From Streptomyces longisporoflavus (GTDB taxonomy: Bacteria > Actinomycetota > Actinomycetes > Streptomycetales > Streptomycetaceae): a DNA stretch of 64,000 nucleotides. A program made the position numbers and the translations under genes. This document shows, one piece after another, positions 51,703-60,782 of the stretch; the stretch's first letter is position 1, and each line of letters starts with the position of its first letter. The notes beneath the pieces were generated by a model. That model was not told the DNA's origin and searched no databases. It was given only the letters and a program-made list of their open reading frames with translations. Location of the stretch: contig NZ_BMTR01000012.1 of NCBI RefSeq assembly GCF_014649775.1, positions 1 through 64,000 on the forward strand, written 5' to 3'.

Positions 51703-52977
51703 CTAGCGCAGCGTCGCCTCGCGCTCCTCGGCCCGCTTCGGCGGCGTACGCGACAGGAACAGGCCGAACACCGGGGGTTTGGTCTGGAGCATCTCCAGGC
51801 GGCCGCCGTCGGCCTCGGCCAGATCCCGGGCGACCGCGAGGCCGATACCCGTCGAATTGCGGCCGCTGATGGTGCGCTCGAAGATCCGCGCGCCGAGGTC
51901 GGCGGGGACGCCGGGGCCGTCGTCCGTGACCTCGACGACCGTCTGGTTGCCCGTGACGCGGGTGCGCAGGGCCACGGTGCCGCCGCCGTGCATGAGGGAG
52001 TTCTCGATGAGCGCGGCGAGGACCTGCGCGACCGCGCCGGGCGTGCCCACGGCCCGCAGATGCCGCTTGCCCGAGCTGACGATGGCGCGGCCCGCGCTGC
52101 GGTAGGCCGGGCGCCACTCCTCCAGCTGCTGCTTGATGACCTCGTCCAGGTCGAAGGAGACGGCGGAGCCGGTGCGCGGGTCGCGTGAGTTCGTGAGCAG
52201 CCGCTGTACGACGTCGGTAAGCCGCTCGACCTGCGCGAGGGCGATCGTGGCCTCCTCCTTCACCGTGTCCAGGTCATCGGTGACGGTGATCTCCTCCAGG
52301 CGCATGGACAGCGCCGTCAGGGGCGTACGCAGCTGGTGCGAGGCATCCGCGGCGAGCCGGCGCTCGGCGGTCAGCATGCGGGCGATCCGCTCGGCACTGC
52401 CGTCCAGGACGTCCGCGACACGGTCGAGCTCCGGCACTCCGTACCGCTTGTGGCGGGGCCTGGGGTCGCCCGAGCCGAGACGCTCGGCGGTCTCCGCGAG
52501 GTCGGTGAGCGGCGAGGCCAGGCGGTTGGCCTGGCGTACGGCGAGGAGTACGGCGGCGATGATCGCGAGCAGGGCCACGGCGCCGATGATCAGCAGGGTG
52601 CGGCCGACTTCCTGGGTGACCGCGGTGCGCGGCTCCTCGACGGTGACCTTCTCGCCCTCCTCGCCCATGGCCGTGTCGTGGATGACGTCGCCGGTGGGGC
52701 GGCTGCCGATCTTGATGGGGGCGCGGCCGGGGATCTCGATGAGGGCGTAGCGGTCAGTGTCGACCGCGGCCACGTCACGCAGGATCTCGGCGCTGATCCG
52801 CTCGTCGCTGATGAGCCTGCTGTCCACGATGCTGGCCAGGCGGAACGCCTCGCTCGTCACTCGCTCCTGAGCGCTGCTGCTGATGGTCCTCGTCTCGACG
52901 ATGACGAGGCTCACCCCGAAGACCGCGATCACTACGAGGACTACGGCGAGGGTGCTGCTGATCAGTCGGCGGCGCAT
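51703..52977 (-). CDS. draK: Sensor histidine kinase DraK-like
   Basis: 424 residues. Two transmembrane helices (~8-28 and ~126-147) flank an extracytoplasmic sensor of ~97 residues; then HAMP (~148-205), a HisKA H-box with His214 (DASHQLRTPL), and HATPase with N, G1 and G2 boxes (ALIENSLMHG; DDGPGVP; STGIGLAVA). By memory of gene order it is the orthologue of S. coelicolor DraK (SCO3062), which with DraR tunes antibiotic synthesis under high nitrogen. It is separated from draR by 184 bases filled with a repeat element. Confidence 0.88.
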   Translation of the reverse strand: MRRRLISSTLAVVLVVIAVFGVSLVIVETRTISSSAQERVTSEAFRLASIVDSRLISDERISAEILRDVAAVDTDRYALIEIPGRAPIKIGSRPTGDVIHDTAMGEEGEKVTVEEPRTAVTQEVGRTLLIIGAVALLAIIAAVLLAVRQANRLASPLTDLAETAERLGSGDPRPRHKRYGVPELDRVADVLDGSAERIARMLTAERRLAADASHQLRTPLTALSMRLEEITVTDDLDTVKEEATIALAQVERLTDVVQRLLTNSRDPRTGSAVSFDLDEVIKQQLEEWRPAYRSAGRAIVSSGKRHLRAVGTPGAVAQVLAALIENSLMHGGGTVALRTRVTGNQTVVEVTDDGPGVPADLGARIFERTISGRNSTGIGLAVARDLAEADGGRLEMLQTKPPVFGLFLSRTPPKRAEEREATLR

Positions 52978-53028
52978 GCCACCAGTGTCCCGGATCGGGA
53001 ACTGGCGGGGGCCCGCCAGGGCCGCCCG

Positions 53029-53148
53029 TCAGGGGCGCGGGGAACTGCGCGGCCGGCCACGACGGGCCCGCGGACGCGTCTGCCCACGGCGGAGCAACGG
53101 CGGGTGCGGGTCGTCTTGGGTTGCTCGCGCAGTTCCCCGCGCCCCTGA
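53029..53148. repeat. ~120-base inverted-repeat element between draR and draK
   Basis: Perfect 23-base terminal inverted repeats (53029-53051 and 53126-53148; core GGGGCGCGGGGAACTGCGCG) enclose 74 bases. The interior, including GGACGCGTCTGCCCACGGC, aligns closely with the element at 57049-57164. There is no ORF. Confidence 0.85.
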
Positions 53149-53161
53149 AGGGGCGCTGTCG

Positions 53162-53839
53162 CTAACTCTTTTCGAAGCGGAAGCCGACGCCCCGTACCGT
53201 CGCGATGTAGCGGGGATTCGCCGCGTCGTCGCCCAGTTTCTTGCGGAGCCAGGAGATGTGCATGTCCAGGGTCTTGGTGGACGACCACCACGTGGTGTCC
53301 CAGACCTCGCGCATCAGCTGGTCCCGCGTGACCACGCGGCCCGCGTCGCGGACCAGGACCCGGAGCAGGTCGAACTCCTTGGCCGTGAGCTGGAGCTCCT
53401 CCTCGCCCATCCAGGCCCGGTGCGACTCGACGTCGATCCGTACGCCGTGCGTGGCCGGCGCCTGCTGCGGCTCGGCGGCCCCGCGCCGGAGCAGGGCCCG
53501 GACCCGGGCGAGCAGCTCGGCGAGGCGGAAGGGCTTGGTGACGTAGTCGTCGGCGCCCGCGTCCAGGCCGACGACGGTGTCCACCTCGTCGGCGCGGGCG
53601 GTGAGGATGAGGATCGGCGCCGTGTGCCCCTCGGCACGGAGGCGACGGGCCACTTCCAGGCCGTCCATTCCGGGCAGCCCGAGGTCGAGTACGACGAGGT
53701 CGACGCTGCCCTGCAGCCCGGCGTCGAGGGCGGTCGGGCCGTCCTCACGCACTTCGACCTCGTACCCCTCCCTGCGCAGGGCACGGGCCAGCGGCTCCGA
53801 GATGGACGCGTCGTCCTCGGCGAGCAGTACACGGGTCAT
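53162..53839 (-). CDS. draR: Response regulator DraR-like (OmpR/PhoB type)
   Basis: 225 residues. Receiver domain with acidic pair at 9-10 (AEDD), phosphorylated Asp52 (LDLGLPGMDG) and Lys in the YVTKPF loop. C-terminal OmpR-type winged helix (~130-222): LTAKEFDLLRVLVRD and a recognition helix WWSSTKTLDMHISWLRKKLG. Pairs with the kinase at 51703-52977; orthologue of DraR (SCO3063) by synteny. The gene ends 13 bases from a repeat element that separates it from draK. Confidence 0.88.
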   Translation of the reverse strand: MTRVLLAEDDASISEPLARALRREGYEVEVREDGPTALDAGLQGSVDLVVLDLGLPGMDGLEVARRLRAEGHTAPILILTARADEVDTVVGLDAGADDYVTKPFRLAELLARVRALLRRGAAEPQQAPATHGVRIDVESHRAWMGEEELQLTAKEFDLLRVLVRDAGRVVTRDQLMREVWDTTWWSSTKTLDMHISWLRKKLGDDAANPRYIATVRGVGFRFEKS

Positions 53840-54319
53840 GGGGTGATGGTAGTCCGCGCCGGACGGCCGCCGTGGGGTGATCGCCCGCAGCCGGTCGACG
53901 CCTGCGGCTGTGGGGTGCGATCCTGTGGATCACCTTCAAATGTGGGCGACGGTTCCACCGTAACCTGTGATCCATCTCTCAAGTCCTTCCATATCCTCCC
54001 TTCACATGGCGTATGGTGACCCAACGCCTGATGCACTATGCAAGGACCTATGGCCCGCTGTGCGGCCTTAGGTCTCTTTTATGTGCAGGCCGGCTCTGCT
54101 GCCGGCCTTCGAAGGAATGACCTGTGGTCGGGCCCTGCGCGTGCGTATGCGCCAGGGCGTGGATCTCGGAGTCGCCGTCCACCAGCGCCCTCCTCGTAAC
54201 GGAGCGCGAACTCCCCCCGGGCGTGGGGGTGTGCGGACGATACGACCCCGGTGCCGACCGCCCCCCACCGGGCGCGCACACGCTCTTGCCGCGCGTCCCG
54301 AACTCACGAGGATCGACCC
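53840..54319. other. draR / POT transporter divergent region
   Basis: 480 bases without a credible gene, though one ORF (54081-54335) is open across part of it. Contains ACGGT-TCC-ACCGT (53949-53961), two similar CCTGTG-GATC motifs near 53924 and 53965, and a hairpin (54087-54108) in what would be the transporter leader. Promoters could not be placed exactly. Confidence 0.4.
54087..54108 (+). promoter_or_regulatory. Hairpin in the POT transporter leader
   Basis: AGGCCGGC (54087-54094) and GCCGGCCT (54101-54108) around a 6-base loop, ~210 bases upstream of the start. Could be an attenuator or the end of a short transcript. Confidence 0.35.
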
Positions 54320-55816
54320 ATGGCGTCCAGCCTGACGAAGGACTCCGCCGGCACCCCTGGCTCCGAGAAGACCTTCTTCGGCCACCCCCGCGGACTGGCC
54401 ACACTCTTCATGACCGAGATGTGGGAGCGCTACAGCTTCTACGGCATGAAGGCACTTCTCCCGCTGTACTTGATCGCCCCCGGCGGCATGAACATGAGTG
54501 CCACGACGGCGACGGCGATCTACTCCGTCTACATGTCGATGGTCTACCTGCTCGCCATGCCCGGCGGCTGGGTCGCGGACCGGTTCTGGGGACCGCGCAA
54601 GACGGTCGCCATCGGCGCCGGCGTGGTCATCCTCGGCCACATCACGCTCGCGCTGCCGAGCTCGGCCTCCTTCTTCGCGGGGCTCGCGCTCGTCGCGCTC
54701 GGCTCCGGCCTCCTGAAGGCCAACATCTCCACGATGGTCGGCCACCTCTACGACGGCCCGGAGGACCCGCGCCGTGACGGTGGCTTCACGCTGTTCTACA
54801 TCGGCATCAACATGGGTGCCTTCCTCGCCCCGCTGACGATCGGCACCGTGGGCGAGAACGTCAACTGGCACTTCGGCTTCGCGCTCGCCGCGATCGGCAT
54901 GGCGCTCGGCCTCGCCCAGTTCATGCTCGGCTCGCGCCACCTGAGCGGCGAGAGCAGCGTCGTCTCCAAGCCCGCGACGGCCGAGCAGCGCAGGTCCGCC
55001 CTGCGTACCGGCCTGATCTGGCTGATCGTGGCCGCCGCGCTCTACACGTTCCTCGCCGTCACCGGAAACTTCGCCGACTGGGCGCTGATGCCGCTCACCA
55101 TCGCCGGCCTGGTCATCCCCGTCACCGTCCTGGTCCGCATGAAGCGCGACAAGGAGCTGACGGACCTGGAGCAGTCCAAGCTCTCGGGCTACGTCTGGTT
55201 CTTCATCGTCGCCGCCGTCTTCTGGATGATCTACGACCAGAACGGCTCGACCCTGTCGATCTTCGGCGAGCACTCCACGACGAACCACCTGCTCGGATTC
55301 GACTTCCCGACCTCCTGGTACCAGTCGCTGAACCCGATCTTCATCATGGCGCTCGCCCCCGTGGTCGCCTCGGCGTGGCTGTGGCTGAACAAGCGGGGCA
55401 AGGAGCCGAGCACGGCGGTCAAGTTCGCCTCCAGCCTCACGCTGATCGGCATCTCCTTCCTCGTCTTCCTCATCCCGCTGATCGACACCGCCAACAACGG
55501 CGGCAAGGTCAGCCCGATGTGGCTGGTCGCGATCTACTTCATCCAGACCGTCGGCGAGCTCTGCCTCTCCCCGGTCGGCCTCTCGGTCACCACGAAGATG
55601 GCCCCGGCGAAGTACACCGCCCAGATGATGGGTGTCTGGTTCCTCGCGGTCACCGCGGGCGACTCCGTCACCGGTCTGCTGACCTCGCCGCAGCTCGGGG
55701 TCGACCTGAACAACTCGGGCGCGGTCGCCGTCGAGGCGGTCATCGCGGTCATCGCGGGCTTCGGCATCTGGCTGAACCGCAAGAAGGTCAAGGAACTGAT
55801 GGGTTCCGTGAACTGA
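54320..55816 (+). CDS. POT family proton-coupled peptide transporter
   Basis: 498 residues, ATG with GAGGA 7 bases upstream. Oligopeptide (PTR2/POT) transporter: the proton-coupling ExxER motif appears in TEMWERYSFYGMKALL, GGWVADRFWGPRK follows, and NIGxxxG-type sequence FYIGINMGAFLAPL later. About 14 hydrophobic helices. Imports di- and tripeptides. Homologous gene is beside draR/K in S. coelicolor. A terminator follows. Confidence 0.94.
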   Translation: MASSLTKDSAGTPGSEKTFFGHPRGLATLFMTEMWERYSFYGMKALLPLYLIAPGGMNMSATTATAIYSVYMSMVYLLAMPGGWVADRFWGPRKTVAIGAGVVILGHITLALPSSASFFAGLALVALGSGLLKANISTMVGHLYDGPEDPRRDGGFTLFYIGINMGAFLAPLTIGTVGENVNWHFGFALAAIGMALGLAQFMLGSRHLSGESSVVSKPATAEQRRSALRTGLIWLIVAAALYTFLAVTGNFADWALMPLTIAGLVIPVTVLVRMKRDKELTDLEQSKLSGYVWFFIVAAVFWMIYDQNGSTLSIFGEHSTTNHLLGFDFPTSWYQSLNPIFIMALAPVVASAWLWLNKRGKEPSTAVKFASSLTLIGISFLVFLIPLIDTANNGGKVSPMWLVAIYFIQTVGELCLSPVGLSVTTKMAPAKYTAQMMGVWFLAVTAGDSVTGLLTSPQLGVDLNNSGAVAVEAVIAVIAGFGIWLNRKKVKELMGSVN

Positions 55817-55850
55817 CGCCGATCACGCCCGTTGCGGGCTGACGGACACG

Positions 55851-55887
55851 GCGAGGGCCGCCGCACCGAGGGTGCGGCGGCCCTCGC
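55851..55887 (+). terminator. Terminator after the POT gene
   Basis: Perfect 17-base stem (55851-55867 and 55871-55887, loop GAG), 34 bases past the stop. Confidence 0.88.
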
Positions 55888-55977
55888 GTTCGTTCGACCA
55901 CTCGCGCGAACAGAGGGTCGTTCGCTAGCCCGTGGCGGTGACGCGATACGTTTCCGCGGCGGTGCCGGTGCCGGGCG

Positions 55978-56895
55978 GTGAACCATCTGGCCATGCGTCG
56001 TACGTTGCCGGTCCTCGCCCTCTGCCTGGCATTGCTGTCGTCCAGTGCGGCCGTCGAGGCCGCCCCCGAGCCGCCGCCGCCGGCCGAGGCCGCTCCGGGG
56101 GCGCCTCCGGTCGAGGCCGCTCCGGGGCCGGTCGCTCCGGGGGCGGTGCCGACTTTCTCGTACGGGAGGTACGCCCGGCAGAACATCACCGTGTACGGCG
56201 ACCGGTCCGGGCACCCCGCCCTGATGATCCTGCACGGCGGGTCGTGGCTGCGGGACACCGACTGGAGCGGGTGGGCGCGGTGGTTCGCGGCGCGCGGATT
56301 CACCGTGTACGACACCGACTACCGGCTGGCCTCCGACGCCGCCTGGCCCGCGCAGCGCGACGACGTGCTCGCGGCCCTGCGGTGGGTCAAGCGGCGGGGC
56401 GGTGGCACGCCCGTGGTGCTCGGGTCGTCCGCCGGGGGGCACCTCGCCGTCAGCGCCGGTACCTACGGCGCCGGGCGCAAGCGGATCCGGGCCGTGGCGG
56501 CGCTCTCCCCCGTGGCCTCGCCCTACCGCGCCTGGACGGACGGCGGGCTGACCGCCGCGTCCTCGGCCCAGCGCGGGCTGCGGCTGGCCGCCGAGCGGCT
56601 CGCGGGGTGCTCGCCCGCGCGGGGCGGGCAGCGGTGCCTGGCCCGCTGGGAGGACCTCTCCGCCAAATCGCACGCCTCGGGCAAGGACGACCCCCCGATG
56701 TTCCTCACGCACGCGGCGGCGGACTTCGTGCCGGTGGCGCACTCCACCGACCTCGCCCACGCCCAGTCGGAGGCGGGCCGCCGAGACGTGACGGTACGCA
56801 TCGAACCGGGCTCGGCGCATGGGGGCGCCCTCCTCAAGAACCCGGCCCTCGCACAGGCGGTACTGAAGTGGCTCCGAAAGAGAAGCGCCCCGTAA
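55978..56895 (+). CDS. Secreted alpha/beta hydrolase
   Basis: 305 residues (GTG at 55978; ATG at 55993 is possible). Signal peptide (~1-29), an Ala/Pro-rich spacer with repeated EAAPG units (~30-58), then an alpha/beta hydrolase: LHGGSW oxyanion loop, GSSAGG nucleophile elbow, acid probably in HAAADFVP, His in SAHGG. Extracellular esterase or related activity; substrate unknown. Its 3' end touches a repeat element, and the nearest convergent gene is the surface operon. Confidence 0.85.
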   Translation: MNHLAMRRTLPVLALCLALLSSSAAVEAAPEPPPPAEAAPGAPPVEAAPGPVAPGAVPTFSYGRYARQNITVYGDRSGHPALMILHGGSWLRDTDWSGWARWFAARGFTVYDTDYRLASDAAWPAQRDDVLAALRWVKRRGGGTPVVLGSSAGGHLAVSAGTYGAGRKRIRAVAALSPVASPYRAWTDGGLTAASSAQRGLRLAAERLAGCSPARGGQRCLARWEDLSAKSHASGKDDPPMFLTHAAADFVPVAHSTDLAHAQSEAGRRDVTVRIEPGSAHGGALLKNPALAQAVLKWLRKRSAP

Positions 56896-57034
56896 GGGGC
56901 GCGGGGAACTGCGCGGCCAGCCACATCGGGCCGGCGCCCGCCACGTGGCCGCCGCAGGCAGACGCGTCTGCGCCGTCTGCACCGTTGGCCGCCACAGGCC
57001 GTCGACGGCTGATCGCGCAGTTCCCCGCGCCCCT
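56895..57034. repeat. Inverted-repeat element, copy 2
   Basis: AGGGGCGCGGGGAACTGCGC+G at 56895-56915 and its exact complement at 57014-57034 (21-base arms) enclose 98 bases. Begins at the stop codon of the hydrolase gene. Confidence 0.85.
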
Positions 57035-57048
57035 CAGACGCGCCCCGC

Positions 57049-57164
57049 AGGGGCGCGGGGAACTGCGCGGCCCGCCACGACCGGCCCGCAGACGCGTCTG
57101 CCCACAGCCGTTCCACGGCGAGTGCGGGTCTCGTCGGGTTGCTCGCGCAGTTCCCCGCGCCCCT
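57049..57164. repeat. Inverted-repeat element, copy 3
   Basis: Same 21-base arms at 57049-57069 and 57144-57164, tandem to copy 2. Its interior (CAGACGCGTCTGCCCACAGC and a following GTGCGGGTC) closely matches the element between draR and draK. It ends 11 bases before the surface-protein gene. Confidence 0.85.
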
Positions 57165-57174
57165 GAAGGGCGCT

Positions 57175-58494
57175 TCAGCGCAGGCCCCTCCTTCGCGCGG
57201 GGAGGAACGTGAAGACCGCGCCGCCGAGGAGGATCACAGTGCCCGCGACCAGGCCGAGGGCACGCAAGGCACCGTTGTCGTCGGCGCCCGTCTCAGCGAG
57301 GTCGCCACCACCACCCGCGCCGCCTGCAGACGCAGGGCCCCCCGCGGAACCGCTGCCGCCGGCGCCGGAACCGCCTGGCTGCGCCGCCGTGTCGATCTCC
57401 AGGGACACCTCCGCCTTGGACGGAGTGCACGTCGTCGTCGTACCGAGCGCCTTGACCGTGAGGACGCCCGGCGACAGCGTCGACTTTCCGTCGGCGCCCG
57501 GCTTGTACGTGCCGGTCAGGTCAGGGATGGTCATCGGGTCGCCGGACTTGATGGGCTCCTTGTTGGTGGCGCCCTCGACATGCACCGTGCCCTTGTCCGC
57601 GCCGCCCAGCTTGACCTCCATCGACGGCTTCACCGAGTCCGCGGGGATGTCGGCGGGGCTGTCCATGACGGACTTCTTGAACTCGACGGTCAGGCCGTAG
57701 TTCCCGCCGTCCTTCTTGGCGTTGATCTGGACGGGCGAGGTGGCGTCCTTGTCGCCGATGGGCGTCTTGCACTTGTAGGGGGTCTGGACTTCCTTGCCGG
57801 GGAAGTCGGTCTTGCCACCGTCGCCGCCGCCTGTGGAATCGCCGCCGCCGCTGCCGGACGTGTCCCCGCCGGTGCTCCCTGACGTGTTCCCGCCACCCGT
57901 ACTGCCAGAGGTGCTGCCCGATGTCGTGCCGCCCGAACTGCCGCCGCCCTCCGTCACCTTGATGGTCGCCCCCGGCTTGACCTCCTCCTTCGGCGAGCAC
58001 TTGGTGTCGGTCGACACCGGCTTGCTGACGTTGATGTTGTACGCGCCCGGAGTGAGCGTGACGTCGCCCGCCTTGGTCAGCTTCAGCTTGCCCTTCATGT
58101 CGGACAGGACCATCGGGCTGTTCTTCTTGATCGGCGGATTCACGCGCTCGCCCGTCATCGCCAGGTCACCGGTCTGCCCGCCGCCCAGCTTGACCGTGCC
58201 GGTCGGCTTCACCGTGTCCTTGTCCAGGTCGAGGACGTCCGGGTTCTTGGACGCGGCCTGCGTGGTCTTCCATACGACCTCGACCTCGTCGCCCACCTTC
58301 GCGGTGGCCGGCGCGGTGATCTCCACCTTCGTGGTGCCCTGCACCGGCGGCAGCCCTGATATCGACGGCGGTATGCACTCCGTCTTGTACGCGGTCTCGG
58401 CCGCCTGCGCGGGACCCGCGCCCAGCAGGATGCCCGCCCCGCCGAGCAGCAGCGACACCGAGGCCGCGCCCGCTCTCCGTCGTGTGCTGATCAC
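57175..58494 (-). CDS. Two-domain sortase-anchored surface protein (LAETG)
   Basis: 439 residues. Signal peptide (1-32); a first beta-rich domain (~33-165); a Ser/Thr/Gly repeat linker (~180-235); a second domain (~240-370) with two conserved Cys; then LAETG at 399-403, a hydrophobic helix and ARRRGLR, a complete cell-wall sorting signal of the LAxTG type used by Streptomyces class E sortases. Domain 2 is homologous to the 250-residue protein at 60783-61535 (shared GVLTVKALGTTTTCTPS and CKTPIGDK). GTGA overlap with the preceding gene. Function unknown. Confidence 0.8.
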   Translation of the reverse strand: MISTRRRAGAASVSLLLGGAGILLGAGPAQAAETAYKTECIPPSISGLPPVQGTTKVEITAPATAKVGDEVEVVWKTTQAASKNPDVLDLDKDTVKPTGTVKLGGGQTGDLAMTGERVNPPIKKNSPMVLSDMKGKLKLTKAGDVTLTPGAYNINVSKPVSTDTKCSPKEEVKPGATIKVTEGGGSSGGTTSGSTSGSTGGGNTSGSTGGDTSGSGGGDSTGGGDGGKTDFPGKEVQTPYKCKTPIGDKDATSPVQINAKKDGGNYGLTVEFKKSVMDSPADIPADSVKPSMEVKLGGADKGTVHVEGATNKEPIKSGDPMTIPDLTGTYKPGADGKSTLSPGVLTVKALGTTTTCTPSKAEVSLEIDTAAQPGGSGAGGSGSAGGPASAGGAGGGGDLAETGADDNGALRALGLVAGTVILLGGAVFTFLPARRRGLR

Positions 58495-59690
58495 GTGTTT
58501 CCTTTCGTCGTCGGGCTGTTGTCTGACGGTGCGGAGAGCTGTCCGGCGGGGCCGGTCCCGGCGCCGGGGTCTGTGTCAGGGGTGAACCACGGGAGGGTGG
58601 TCGTGTTCGGGGCCGTGCCCTTGCCGGGCCCGCCGGTTTCGCGGGGCGGTTCCGTACCCGGCGCACGAGCCGCGCCGTCCGCCGCGGCCGCCCCCTGAGG
58701 CAGCCGCAACTTCGGCATGCGGTCGGTGAGTTCGGAGAGCCTGCCGGTGCGGTGGCGCCCCGCCGGACGACTGCCGCGACTGCCACGACTGCCGCGTCCG
58801 CCACGGCGTCGGTCGGGGCGGAGCTTGTCCACCACCGCCATGCCGATACGGAAGACGGCAGCCGGTACGACGACGCAGAGCAGGATCCAGAAGACGGTGA
58901 CACCCCAGGGGCGGCCGACGCCCCAGGGCTGCTCGGCGAGGACCTTTCCGCCGAACTTCAGGGAGACGAGGTAGTCGCCGTGCGCCCCCGCCGAGAGCTC
59001 GACCGGTAGCTTGATCTGCGCCTTCTTGCCGGGAGCGATGGTTCCGCGCCACTGCTGTTCCTCCCACTGCGGGGCGAACACGCCGTGGGAGGTGCCGACT
59101 TGGAAGACCGGGTTCTTGACGGGGGCCGAGCCGACGTTGCCCACCGTGAAGACGAACGTACGGGAGGGCGGCGCGCCGAACCAGGTCAGTACGCCGCTTG
59201 AGCCTTCCAGCCGCGTGTCGGTGAGGACGGAGAGCTTTCCGCCGCCCTGCTGCTCGGGCAGGGGCGCAACGGGATGGCCCGCGACCTTGAAGGCGGCGTC
59301 CGCCTGCGCCTTCTCCCCCGTCACGGTGGCCACGTGGACCACGCAGGGGCAGGGCTTCGGTGGCTCGGCCACCGGGAGTTTCTTGCTGAAGGCGCCCTCG
59401 CCGTCCGTGGTGACGGCGCGGCCGGTGTCGTTGGCGCAGGAGTTAGTGCCGCCTGGCACGCCCTTGGCGGGGGTGGCCTGGCCGCAGACCAGCATCATCA
59501 GCAGGGCGTCCGGCCGCCATCCCTCGCCCTTGACGGTGATGTCGCCGCCCTTGCCCGCCTGGGTCTTGGAGAGGGTGACCACCGGCTTCTCCGCGGCGGC
59601 GGCCTGGCTCGCCGGGAGCAGCAGGAACGCGAGCACCGCGAGCGCGGCGACTGCGGCCGCGCACCTCTTGCCGCTTGGGTAGCCGTTCAC
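58491..59690 (-). CDS. Membrane-anchored beta-sandwich surface protein
   Basis: 399 residues, GTG start at 59690 overlapping the upstream stop (GTGA). Signal peptide (~1-33); Ig-like region (VVTLSKTQAGKGGDITVKGE; Cys-rich PKPCPCVVHV); a second beta-domain (~130-250); a transmembrane helix near 265-290; then a basic, Pro/Gly-rich cytosolic tail of ~110 residues. No enzymatic motif. Coupled on both sides by 4-base overlaps, so it is made with its neighbours. Confidence 0.75.
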   Translation of the reverse strand: MNGYPSGKRCAAAVAALAVLAFLLLPASQAAAAEKPVVTLSKTQAGKGGDITVKGEGWRPDALLMMLVCGQATPAKGVPGGTNSCANDTGRAVTTDGEGAFSKKLPVAEPPKPCPCVVHVATVTGEKAQADAAFKVAGHPVAPLPEQQGGGKLSVLTDTRLEGSSGVLTWFGAPPSRTFVFTVGNVGSAPVKNPVFQVGTSHGVFAPQWEEQQWRGTIAPGKKAQIKLPVELSAGAHGDYLVSLKFGGKVLAEQPWGVGRPWGVTVFWILLCVVVPAAVFRIGMAVVDKLRPDRRRGGRGSRGSRGSRPAGRHRTGRLSELTDRMPKLRLPQGAAAADGAARAPGTEPPRETGGPGKGTAPNTTTLPWFTPDTDPGAGTGPAGQLSAPSDNSPTTKGNT

Positions 59691-60664
59691 AGTTGCTCGC
59701 CCCTTCCCGTGCCCGCGCCCGCCAACTCCAGCTCCGTACTGCCCTGTTCGGGCTCGTCCCCCGGCGGGTCGCCGGGTTCTCCGCGTCTGCGTACGAACCA
59801 CACCCCCGCCGCCGCCAGGCCGAGCACCCCCGCGCCCGCCCCCGCGACGGCTCCCCACGGCACGAAGCGGGCCGAAGTCGTGCCCTCGGCGCGGGCTCCG
59901 CCCGATGCCGTGACCGTGAGGGTGACGTCGACGGAGTCGAGCGCGGGCGCGCCCGTCCACGGTTCCGTCAGGGTGATCCGGCGGCCGGGCAGCAGCTCCA
60001 CCGGCAGCTTGCGGGGCGCGCGGTCGAGCAGCGGGCCGAAGAGACCCTCCGCGTGGACCTCGACGCGCGGGGTCAGGACGGTGTTGCCGCGGTTGACGAC
60101 GTCGTACGAGATGCGCCCTCGTTCGGCCCTGACGCGCTCGACCGTCAGCGCGGACAGCGTCGGGCCGCTCACCCGCAGATGCACACGCACCCCGGCGTCA
60201 CGACCGCCCTCCCGCACGACGATCGCGCCGGGGTGATCGCCCGGCACGGCCCCCTCGGGGATGCTCACGCTGAACGGCACCTCGGCGCGGGTGCGCGGCG
60301 GCACCTCCACCGTGCGCCGGGCGAAGGTGATCCAGGAGCCGGTGTCGGTCGGCCTGCCCCGCTCCAGGGAGAACGCCCCGCCCCGCGTGTTGTCCGCGTC
60401 GGCGCCGCTCAGCTCCACCGTGCGCGGCTTCGGCCCCGGATTGGTGACCGTCACCGTGTCCTCCAGGACGGAGCCGGGCGTGCCCTCCACGTAGAAGTAG
60501 GGCCGTCCGTCCTTCGCGGGCCGTGTCCCTCCGCCCGCGGAGGGCGCGACGGACCACGCTCCGGAGTCGTCGGCGTACACCGGAGCCGCCGCGGCGGCGA
60601 CCGTCACCAGTAGGGCCACGGCCAGAACACGGGCAAAGGACAGCAGCGACGGCATCGGCGGCAT
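59687..60664 (-). CDS. DUF916/WxL-like secreted protein with C-terminal membrane anchor
   Basis: 325 residues, ATG with AGGAG 8 bases upstream. Signal peptide (~1-31), then an extracellular beta-sandwich resembling the DUF916/WxL-associated domain: PGSVLEDTVTVTNPGPKPRT, and IPEGAVPGDHPGAIVVREGG at the domain end. A second beta-domain follows, with a C-terminal transmembrane helix (~270-292) and a short acidic tail. First gene of the coupled trio. The family match is by pattern, not by search. Confidence 0.7.
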   Translation of the reverse strand: MPPMPSLLSFARVLAVALLVTVAAAAAPVYADDSGAWSVAPSAGGGTRPAKDGRPYFYVEGTPGSVLEDTVTVTNPGPKPRTVELSGADADNTRGGAFSLERGRPTDTGSWITFARRTVEVPPRTRAEVPFSVSIPEGAVPGDHPGAIVVREGGRDAGVRVHLRVSGPTLSALTVERVRAERGRISYDVVNRGNTVLTPRVEVHAEGLFGPLLDRAPRKLPVELLPGRRITLTEPWTGAPALDSVDVTLTVTASGGARAEGTTSARFVPWGAVAGAGAGVLGLAAAGVWFVRRRGEPGDPPGDEPEQGSTELELAGAGTGRGEQL

Positions 60665-60782
60665 CGGCGGCTCCTGGATCTTCGTACGCGGCGTACGCGA
60701 GGTGCGCGACCTACGCGACGTGCGCGTCGTACGTGGTGGACGCGTCGTACGCGATGGACGCGCCCCTCGTGTACGCGCTCGC
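60665..60782. repeat. Degenerate TACGCG-type repeats between surface genes
   Basis: The 118-base gap is mostly variations on GTACGCG/ACGCGTCGTACG (60683-60770). No gene. Could be slippage-prone DNA. Confidence 0.6.

Noticed and set aside
54081..54335. 84-codon plus-strand ORF ahead of the POT gene
   Set aside because: Begins in a hairpin, has Arg/Pro-rich shadow composition and overlaps the real start with its ribosome-binding site.
53029..57164. Insertion sequence or transposon explaining the inverted repeats
   Set aside because: No transposase, and no target-site duplications were seen flanking the elements; recorded as repeats only.
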